DNA from: a virus
Direction: 5' to 3' (one strand)
IMG/VR virus record: IMGVR_UViG_3300050343_000038
Coordinates: 1 to 33,724 of that record
DNA: 33,724 nt
Shown here: in pieces, positions 21,047 to 29,700 of the stretch
Layout: each line of letters begins with the position of its first letter
How positions within the stretch are numbered: the first letter of the stretch is position 1
Translations under genes and position numbers: made by a program
Notes under the pieces: generated by a model
Database searches by the model: none
Told to the model about the DNA's origin: nothing
What the model saw: only the letters and a program-made list of their open reading frames with translations

Positions 21047-21283
21047 TTATTCCTCTGTTACTTCCTCTTCTACAGTTTCAGAAAATGCTTTGACCTGTAG
21101 CTCTCTATAGTCAGCAAGAATTACATATCTTTCATAAGCAGATTGTAGTTCTTGTAACTCTCTTTGAGCTACATTTAATTTGCCAGCTATATTTGCCTGA
21201 TCTTCGTTTAAATCTTCTGCTTTAAAGTCTCTGCCATTAAAGCTGATGATTACATTATTTTCTATTTGTTTTTCATTACTCAT
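21047..21283 (-). CDS. Small DUF6447-like phage protein
   Basis: A 78-residue acidic, helical protein: IISFNGRDFKAEDLNEDQAN, then VAQRELQELQSAYERYVILA. The 'I.FNG..Y...DLS......I..L......E...L' pattern is seen in small proteins of marine phages (DUF6447-type). Function unknown; the position between tail-fibre and lysis genes is typical. AAGGAG precedes the ATG. The long helix may form a coiled-coil oligomer. Confidence 0.6.
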   Translation of the reverse strand: MSNEKQIENNVIISFNGRDFKAEDLNEDQANIAGKLNVAQRELQELQSAYERYVILADYRELQVKAFSETVEEEVTEE

Positions 21284-21298
21284 AATATTCTCCTTAAA

Positions 21299-21325
21299 AT
21301 TATATTATAAATTATTTTAATTCAA
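21299..21325 (-). promoter_or_regulatory. Weak candidate promoter before the lysis genes
   Basis: The 56-bp gap before the DUF6447-like gene contains, on the minus strand, TTGAAT (21325-21320) and overlapping TATAAT copies (21309-21304 and 21304-21299). The spacers of 10 and 15 bp are short, so the match is weak in such AT-rich sequence. Confidence 0.28.
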
Positions 21326-21339
21326 AAAAGTATAAAAAC

Positions 21340-21576
21340 TTATGACCATAGTGCAGTTGCAATAGTCTGTACTAATTGATCTTCCTTAGAAACATCATCG
21401 CCTTTGCTGAAATGCAAAACCTTAGTAGCAGTTACTGGTAACTGGTCATCTTTTGGGTCATCAAACAAATCGTTATATACCACCATTAGTGTTGGGAATG
21501 TTTCTTGTCCCTCTTCTGCTGGTTGCGCTGGATAAGTTTCTACCCTTTGTACTGTTCTTGTTAATGAAATTGCCAT
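21340..21576 (-). CDS. Small protein after the tail fibre, unknown
   Basis: A 78-residue protein: MAISLTRTVQRVETYPAQPA, then ETFPTLMVVYNDLFDDPKDD and a C-terminal TATKVLHFSKGDDVSKEDQL. It is beta-rich and Thr/Val-rich. Similar small proteins follow tail-fibre genes in marine phages, perhaps as accessory virion or assembly factors, but I cannot name a family. It begins 11 nt after the fibre stop. Confidence 0.6.
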   Translation of the reverse strand: MAISLTRTVQRVETYPAQPAEEGQETFPTLMVVYNDLFDDPKDDQLPVTATKVLHFSKGDDVSKEDQLVQTIATALWS

Positions 21577-21586
21577 CTTTATTTTC

Positions 21587-24500
21587 CTATATTGTTGTTA
21601 TTATAAAGGCTAAGAGTTCATTATATCTCACCCCAAGCCTGGTTTGTTCTACACCATCACCATCTTCCCAAGTGCTAGAGATAAACATCCCATAGTCACT
21701 TGCATCCAATCCTTCTGCTGTAAATGCATCTTGTAAGTCTTGAGCTATGACTCCAAAATGATATCTAGCTGTTTCATCAGAATCAGAATTATCATCTTTT
21801 TCTGCTACTGAATCTTGCCATCTAAATCTTCTTATTAAACCTTTACACGCTGTAGCAACTCTCTGCTCTGCATCTGTTAAGGCTTGTATATCTTGTTTTT
21901 CGTTTTCATCAGAAGTTTGAATAGTGCCATTAGTTGCATAGATGTCATCAAACCTTGCACCTGAGTAACCAAGGTCTATAGCGTTATCTCTATACGCTCC
22001 AGTACCACTACAGGGTGCTATTCTTGCGGTATTTATGTAATCCCAAAAAGCTAAACCGACTTTACCAGTAGTTGTGCCATTGGCTATATACAACTCATTA
22101 GCATTATCTTGTGGTTCTTGTATTCCTATAACTCCGCCAACCGCATTATCTTTTCTTAGTTCTAATAAAATGCCATCGCTAGTTTTTCTGTTAAGTAATA
22201 AAGGCAAATCACCATCTCTAACAATGGAAACAAAATCATTAGTGCCATCTATTCTTATTCCGTTTGTTGTATTGTCTGCAACAGTTTTACCAAATAAAGA
22301 AATGCCTGTACTTGTAATAGCACCACCATCTATAGTTCCTGCGAAGGTAGCACCCGTTGTAGTAAATGTAGCTACAGTTGATTGCGCTCTCTGTAAAACT
22401 AAATCTTCGTTATAAGAAGAAATAATCCCCTCATCTACTACTAATCTTTTACTAAAATAAAATCTTGGTCTGTCTGTATAAAAATGACTATAACCTGCGT
22501 TACCTGCACCTATTTCTGTGTAACCACTATTTGTTTGTATTTTTAATCTATTGCTGGTATCGGCTTTAGATAATTTTGTTAAAGAATCTTGAAGCAGTAA
22601 TTCACCTGCAAAGGTAGTATTACCCGATGCATCTAAAGTAATTCTGTTAGCTGTTGCAGTAACATCTCGTATTATAAAATTAGTACCGCTAACATACTGC
22701 TGATAAGAACGTGAACCACCTTCTAAACGAAATACAGGTGTGGTTGCATTTAAATGCAAAAGCTCTTGTGGCAAATCAGTTCCAATTCCAACGCTGCCTG
22801 ATGAGTTTATGGTCATAGCTCTTGAAACTGATGAATCATCTCCTGCTGTGTAAAATGCTAAAGAAGTTGCAGCATTAACATCAGAAGAGCTTTCTCTAAG
22901 TGCAGCAATAGAAGCACCCTCTTGTGTTGTTTGGTTGCCTTCAGGCACATAAAAAGAAAGTTTAGTACCATCACCTGCAACAAGGTCGCTTATTTCAGGG
23001 GCTTCTGTTACTTGCAGTCTTAAGACTTCTGTAGGAGTACCTGTTCCGCTTGTAGATAATGTTTCTATGTGTAAAGGAACACTTGGATTATCAGTTCCAA
23101 TTCCAACTTTTCCGCTAGCGTTTATGGCAAACCTAGTTACTCTAGACGCCCCAGATTTAACATTACCTGTTTGCGTTGTGGATTGATTTATACAAAAATC
23201 ACCATAGGCATTTACATCATTTTGAATTGCCCATGACCGACTTCCTGCACTTGCGGTTGAGTATGGGAAAATAGCACCACCGTCATTAAAAGCACCCTTA
23301 CCAACTTTTAGCCAACCAGAGCCACCAAAATCTAGCTTTTCACTTGGCGAAGTTGTCCCCAAGCCCAACCTCTCAGCACTAGCATCCCAAAATAGTTTTG
23401 CTGTTGTTCCAGTGTCTTCGTAGAATGAGATGTCTCCGTTGTTGGCTATTTGAAGCCTAGTATCGCCATCAGTATATAGCTTTATAGCACCTGAGCCTGA
23501 ACCTGACTGATAAACAACAAAATCTTCAGTAGTATCTCCGCTTATACCTACATTCCAAGGAACAGAAGATACTATGCTTTCAAAACTAATTTGAGAGCCA
23601 TTGTTTGTACTATCAATAGCGATACCAGTAATACTGGTTGTGTTTACATCTATAGTCCCATCTACAGTCAAACCATCAGCAGTTACTGTTCCCGTTACAT
23701 CAAAACCAGTCGCTGTACTTTTCGCCTTGATATCACCTGTGTGGTATAGCTTAACGCCATTAGAATAATCTGCTGTTAGATATGTCTGTGAACCTTGACT
23801 AACACCTGATGTTAAATTTACGCTAGTAGAACCTGTATAAAAAGTGTTTCCAGTACCAATAAAATAACTATTAGAGCCATTAAAATATATCTCAGTATCA
23901 TTTCCAGTTCCCAAGTATATTTTCTTATTATCACCAAGACTTATATCACCAACTACACCTAAAGTAGCACCATCAAAAGTTAAGCCTGATTCACCATTAA
24001 TAGTAGTTCCACCAGTCGCTGTAAGAATTCTGTTGTTAGCGTTGTTAGAAATAGATGTAACTGCACCTACGTCATCGTCTGACCATATAAGGGTACTTCC
24101 TGTAGATGGCACTTTTAAAACTTGACCAACTGTTCCAGATATATTTGGAATTATGTAATTATTACCAACGTCTATTGTGCCTTCAACAGCAAGATCACCA
24201 GTTGTTAAAGATACATCGCCTGCAAAGGTAGCGTTTGTATCATGGTCTAATCTTAATGCTTCGTCTAAAGTGGAATTATTTTGCGAGACATTGAAAGATA
24301 GTCCTGTACTTGAATCTGAATCACCTGACATTTCCCTTCTAGCTACAATAGAAGCACCTGTTAGACTGTCACCTGCTGAATCATTACCTGCTAACTTAAA
24401 TTGGATTCCTATGCCTGATGCTGTAGTTTGATTTACAGTATTACCTGTATCTATTCCTGCAACTGTTAAAGGAAAATAAATAGTATCAGCAGTTATGTCT

Positions 24501-25996
24501 TTAGTAGCTGTCATAACACCACTGGTGATAGTTCCTGTAAAGGTAGCGTTGCCTGAAGAATTTAAAGTAAATACCGCACCTGTACTTGCTTGTCCATTTT
24601 CTCTAACACCAAATTTTAAACCATACCCAAAATCCCCTGAATTTGCATTTTCTTTATATCCTTTAATATAAGAACCGCCACTTACAGCATTTGTTCCTTG
24701 ATAATAACTAGAAAAAACAATAGAACCGCCTGTGTCTGCGGCTAAACTTCTTGTATCAACTAAATACAGGTTAGAATTACCGCTTGTAGGAATATTTGCT
24801 CCACTTCTGCGACTATCTATTAAGCCACTAGAAATAGTGCCTATATTGGTTAAGTTACGAGAGGAGTCTATTACATCAGTTCCATTTATTTGGATATTAC
24901 CTGTTTTGGTATTTAAATTTCTTTTTGCAACCAAATCCCCTGAAGTTGTTAATGCAAAAGCATCATCGCCAAGTGCAGTTGAATAGATATGATAATCAAG
25001 AGTTGATGCTATCCCATTGGTAGTTCTTATTCCTGTATACCAGTAATTTGCAGTATTATTTTTATATCTAGTCATGGCTTCATAAGTGCCGTTACCAGTT
25101 ACCCTTAAATAATTATCAGTAGCTGCGGCTACTGAAAACTGACCTGCTAAATTTGCACCTGCATTGTTAAAGTCAATTACATTTGTCCAAGTTCCACCAC
25201 TATCATTAACCCAAATATCAAGAACACCATCTGTACAATCAATAGCTGCGTATGGATTATTTCCAACACCATACCAAGTGCTTACACTATTATTAGCACC
25301 ATCAAAATATATAGTTCTATTTGTGCCTTGTGCTTTAATGACATTACTAAATTGTTCTCCTGCGGGAGTATCATCACCACCTGAGCCTTTAATTTGATAA
25401 GGAATAATATTGCGAGAGGAATCTATTACTATTGTGTCGGAATTCCCCATGGTAAGAGAGCCAACTCTAATATTTATATTTCCATCATATTGCTCATAGC
25501 CTGTTCCATCCCAAGAAGCACGAATATTGTTATAACCACCACTTCTATTAGTATCTTCTAAGACCCAAAGATTGTCACCATTTTGACCTATATGCCATGC
25601 TGTACTTGCATCACTATCTTTAAAATAAACAGCAGGATTAGTACCTACTAAATCAATCCCGCGGAAATCACTTGCACCAGTTCCATTCACTGTAACTGTT
25701 CCTGCAAAGGTGGTATTGCCACTAGTATCAATAGAAACACTAGGTGTTGTACTTGTGGCTGATTGACCTATATGAAATTCTAGGGTTCTATCTGTTCTTA
25801 TAAATGAATTAGCATCTCCACCACCAATCATACCCATACGCATGAAGGAGTTACCTTGCTGACCATTGTTAATAATTATTTGACCTGTATCACCGCTTAT
25901 TTGATCAACTAAGTTTAATGAACCATCAGATGTGATAATGTTACCATTTTGGACAATTAGTCCATTTTTAATTCTAAAGTCTTTTTGTGTTGCCAT
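21587..25996 (-). CDS. Long tail fibre with C-terminal S74 self-cleaving chaperone
   Basis: A 1469-residue repetitive fibre. The N-terminus (MATQKDFRIKNGLIVQNGNI, ITSDGSLNLVDQIS) is typical of fibre proteins of marine phages. Then come many beta-solenoid/fibre units of the type GNTTFAGTVTVNG, ...GTISSGLIDS, ...GKVGIGTDNPSVPLHIETLS and LSLGTTSPSEKLDFGGS-like blocks. The last 109 residues begin TSDENEKQDIQALTDAEQRV, the peptidase S74 (intramolecular chaperone) signature, with S1362 followed by Asp. That domain trimerises the fibre and then cleaves itself off. It would bind the host surface. GGGAAG precedes the ATG. Sequence units are shared with the gpJ-like gene just upstream. Confidence 0.9.
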   Translation of the reverse strand: MATQKDFRIKNGLIVQNGNIITSDGSLNLVDQISGDTGQIIINNGQQGNSFMRMGMIGGGDANSFIRTDRTLEFHIGQSATSTTPSVSIDTSGNTTFAGTVTVNGTGASDFRGIDLVGTNPAVYFKDSDASTAWHIGQNGDNLWVLEDTNRSGGYNNIRASWDGTGYEQYDGNINIRVGSLTMGNSDTIVIDSSRNIIPYQIKGSGGDDTPAGEQFSNVIKAQGTNRTIYFDGANNSVSTWYGVGNNPYAAIDCTDGVLDIWVNDSGGTWTNVIDFNNAGANLAGQFSVAAATDNYLRVTGNGTYEAMTRYKNNTANYWYTGIRTTNGIASTLDYHIYSTALGDDAFALTTSGDLVAKRNLNTKTGNIQINGTDVIDSSRNLTNIGTISSGLIDSRRSGANIPTSGNSNLYLVDTRSLAADTGGSIVFSSYYQGTNAVSGGSYIKGYKENANSGDFGYGLKFGVRENGQASTGAVFTLNSSGNATFTGTITSGVMTATKDITADTIYFPLTVAGIDTGNTVNQTTASGIGIQFKLAGNDSAGDSLTGASIVARREMSGDSDSSTGLSFNVSQNNSTLDEALRLDHDTNATFAGDVSLTTGDLAVEGTIDVGNNYIIPNISGTVGQVLKVPSTGSTLIWSDDDVGAVTSISNNANNRILTATGGTTINGESGLTFDGATLGVVGDISLGDNKKIYLGTGNDTEIYFNGSNSYFIGTGNTFYTGSTSVNLTSGVSQGSQTYLTADYSNGVKLYHTGDIKAKSTATGFDVTGTVTADGLTVDGTIDVNTTSITGIAIDSTNNGSQISFESIVSSVPWNVGISGDTTEDFVVYQSGSGSGAIKLYTDGDTRLQIANNGDISFYEDTGTTAKLFWDASAERLGLGTTSPSEKLDFGGSGWLKVGKGAFNDGGAIFPYSTASAGSRSWAIQNDVNAYGDFCINQSTTQTGNVKSGASRVTRFAINASGKVGIGTDNPSVPLHIETLSTSGTGTPTEVLRLQVTEAPEISDLVAGDGTKLSFYVPEGNQTTQEGASIAALRESSSDVNAATSLAFYTAGDDSSVSRAMTINSSGSVGIGTDLPQELLHLNATTPVFRLEGGSRSYQQYVSGTNFIIRDVTATANRITLDASGNTTFAGELLLQDSLTKLSKADTSNRLKIQTNSGYTEIGAGNAGYSHFYTDRPRFYFSKRLVVDEGIISSYNEDLVLQRAQSTVATFTTTGATFAGTIDGGAITSTGISLFGKTVADNTTNGIRIDGTNDFVSIVRDGDLPLLLNRKTSDGILLELRKDNAVGGVIGIQEPQDNANELYIANGTTTGKVGLAFWDYINTARIAPCSGTGAYRDNAIDLGYSGARFDDIYATNGTIQTSDENEKQDIQALTDAEQRVATACKGLIRRFRWQDSVAEKDDNSDSDETARYHFGVIAQDLQDAFTAEGLDASDYGMFISSTWEDGDGVEQTRLGVRYNELLAFIITTI

Positions 25997-26755
25997 CTTC
26001 CCTATCCAATGTGCTTACTATTATTGTTAATATCAGGTTTCTATTCCTGATACGCTAAATTTAAATTCTGTTGATGCAGACTGATTGGGGTCAACCAACA
26101 ATCTAATATTTCCACCTGAAATATCAGCATCAAAAGTTGCTAACGAGCTATTTGAAAATATCGTTGCATATTCCGTCATATAAACTGTAGTTCCGTTATG
26201 TGTTAAAAGTATTTCTGTTGCGTGAAAATTAGTGCTTGATTTGATTTGAACTAATACTTTTATAGTTCTATAAGTTGTTGCAGAAGCTAGTATTCTATTA
26301 GTCTGTGAAGCACTTGTAGTTGTTAGAGTTGCTACATCTTGACCTATTAAGGCATGACCTACCCTTATGGTAGAAAAGCCTGATATCGTTTGTCCTGACT
26401 GGTCTGCACTTAAACCACCACTTAACTCAAGTAGTCCAGAAATAGTAGCATCGCCTGTTATGCTTACACCATTTCCTGTAACTACAAATCTATTTGTAGT
26501 CCCTATTCTGTTTACTATTGCGTCTGATGACGAATAAAAAGTAAAGGAATCAGCACTATCTGCATTTTGTGTTTGTATTGCGAAAAGTGTTGCATCATTA
26601 CTATCTTTAAAAAGTATTCCATGATCATCATCATCTGATGTGTCTTTTAATATTAAAGTCGGTGATGCGTGTTGTATTTTAAATTGATTAGAATTAAAGG
26701 TAGCATTACCTGTTGATGTAATAGCACCACTATCTATAGTTCCTGCAAAGGTAGC
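22314..26755. repeat. Repeat units shared by the two fibre genes
   Basis: The two neighbouring fibre genes share short near-identical tracts. One 38-nt stretch at 22314-22351 and another at 26718-26755 match except at two positions, encoding ATFAGTID(G/S)GAIT. The phrase CCTGCAAAGGTAG recurs at several other places in the two genes (for example near 22606, 24219 and 26742, and with one change near 25701). Both proteins are built from the same TFAGT(I/V)-type unit. The coordinates span the range in which such units occur. Confidence 0.7.
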
Positions 26756-29700
26756 TGTATTATTGCCATCAAGCCTAAGTGCTGTAGTTACGTTAGAACC
26801 ATCATAAGTTTGGAAAGATAAAGAATAATTATTAACCAAGCCTTCTATTATTCTTGCATCTCCATTCGCCCAATCCAACATTCCACCTGAAGGCAAATCA
26901 TATTCAGTTGCATATACTGCACCACTACTTGTAATTGCACCACCAAAAGTAATTCCATTATTTTCAGCAGTAACATTTACATAAGAGTTGCCATCATACC
27001 AAGCGTGTCTAAAGTTAGATGTTGACTGGTCGTGTTTAACTCCATACCAATGTAATCTTGCAAACTGATTTGTACCTCCTTCTTGTCTAGCATCTGCCCT
27101 TTGATGTGATCTATCTGTATCGCTTTGATACCATCTTTGAGTTCCGTCTACACTTAATGTATCTACATTAGTAAGGCTATTACCATGTAAATTAAAAGTT
27201 CCAAGAGAACTAATAGTTAATCTATTTGTAGTTATACTTCCATTTGAAGCGACTATAGATATACCTCCATTTGAGGTATTATCACGACAATTTATAATAA
27301 GATTTGAGCCACTTTGGTAAATTCTACCTAATTGATTTGTACCATCAGTATCACTTAATGTAAGCATTGGGCTTGAAGCTTCAACAGTCAAACCATCACT
27401 TGTAACTGTTCCTGTTACATCTATAGCACCTGAATTGATAGTGCCAACAGTTATATTTGGCGTACCTGATAAGCCTATTGCAGTTATACCTAGTGCATTT
27501 ATTTCAGCCTGAGTTTGATCTGTAGTTGCATTTGCTTCTATACCATCTAGCTTATTTCCATCATCTGCTATGTCTCTGCCATCAACTGTGCCTGTTACGG
27601 TTATATTTCCTGCTGATAGATCGTTTCCTGCTAAATGGATAGCCTTCCAAGAACCCCAAGCACTAGAACTTGAGCCATATCTTGTTTGCAAGTTACCTGC
27701 TTGATCGTATGCTATTTGTATTGGATATCCACCTGATAGGTCTGTGCTACTACCATATGATCTAAAAGTTAAAACACCTGCATAACTTCCACTGCCTGTA
27801 AGACCTATTGTAGTTTGTAATTTAAAATCAACATATAAGCCCTTATTTCTAGCAGAAGGTGAGCTATTAACATTTCGTGAATCTAAAGAAATAACGCTAT
27901 TTGTTGAGTCACTTGATTTTGTAGGAGTATAGCCATTGTAACTAGCTATATTAGATAAGTTTCTTGCTTGATCAAACCATTGTGCTGTGCCTGTTAGGTA
28001 CGCACCTGTGCTAGTTATAATAAAATAGTTGTTTGTATCTCCTGCACCTAAAGACAAATTACCTGAAGATTCTCTGTTGTAAACAAAAGCACCATTACCT
28101 GATTTTTGTAATAAGAAGCCATCAGATGTAGCTGTTCCATTATCTCTATCAAAGATATACATGAATCCTGAACTGCCAGTAGCACCTACAATTTTTATAT
28201 TATCATTTGCAGTAATAACGCCTGTGCTTTCAATACTCCCACTATCTATAGTGCCTGTTACTGTTGTATTAGAGCCAAGAGTAATTGCTGAACCTGTGTC
28301 TGTAATATTTGAATCATCTAATATTGAACCGTTAAATTTAACAACTTTATTTGTAACAATATTTGTGACACCCAATGAACTAGCACTAACAGTTCCTGTG
28401 GCTGATATGTTTCCTGCAACTGATAACTTTTCACTTGGATTTGATAGACCTATACCCACTCTACCGTTAGCAGGAACATAATTAAATCCACTACCTTTAG
28501 CAACCCAGCCTGTAACATTACTATAAAAAGCTACATAATTCCCTGTGCCACTGCCGTCTCCATTGTATTCAAGTATGAAAGCATCATTATTATCTTCTCT
28601 AAACTTAATTTTTGGTTTATTGCCTGCATTATCATATAAATCAACAGTTCCGTTTGTACTTGTAATACTACCTGTTGTGCTAATAGAGCCTGTAGCATCA
28701 ATAGCACCTGAATTGATACCACCTGTTACATTTAAAGGATGCGAAAAGTTAAAGCTATCGTTAGCTGTATTCCAAGTTAAGGTAGCGTCTTGGGTAGCAC
28801 TTACAGCATCTTGAATAGTAATACCTGCACCATTTGCATTAGCTGAAGTATCACCAGTGCCATAATTTAAAGTAATGTTTTTGTCTTTAACATCTAGGTT
28901 GGCTGTGTCTATAGTTGTGGTTGTGCCTTGAACATCTAGGTTGCCTTCTATTACAACATTAGATTCAAAAGTAACATCATCTTCAAATGTTTTAGAACCT
29001 CTTACTGTAGTTCCTATATCTAGTGTAAATGTAGCATCACCTGAAGCAAAAGAAGCACCACCTGTAAGACTGCCACCTGATGTATTTATAGTTACACCTG
29101 TAATATCTCCTGCACCTGTGTCTACTACTGCACCATTCCAGTATAAAGAACCACCTACGTTATAAAGTTTATTGGTGGTGGTAGATGGTGCTGAGCCTTG
29201 AGTTACTTCAACTATTGGTGTTGTTGCTGAACCTGCTATTGTAGTTTTAGATAATTCAACTCTTGATAAATCATTCTGATTTGCATCACTTGAAAAATAC
29301 AACTTAAGAGGAGTTGTTGTTTTTGCTTTTATACCAACAGTGGAATTTGTAATAGTAGTTTCACCACTTATTGTATAAGTTGTTTCAGGTGTTCCAGTGC
29401 TTACATGCCCTGTTGTCCAGTCTCCATCAAGCTCAATAAAGCTATCATTGTATGAAGCATTTATATCATTACCATAACGAATTTTAAAACTTCCTAAAGC
29501 ATTGGATTCATCACCTAAAACTATCGCATTACTAGCTGAAGATGTTATATACAAACTAACATCATCTTCATCACCATTTCCTAAATAAAAATAATTAGTA
29601 TTACCACCTGCATTCCAATAAAACTTACCTTCTAAATCAAGCTGATTGTTAATTTTAAAAAAGTTTCCATCTTGCCCAGCTGTTGTTCCATAGGCAACCA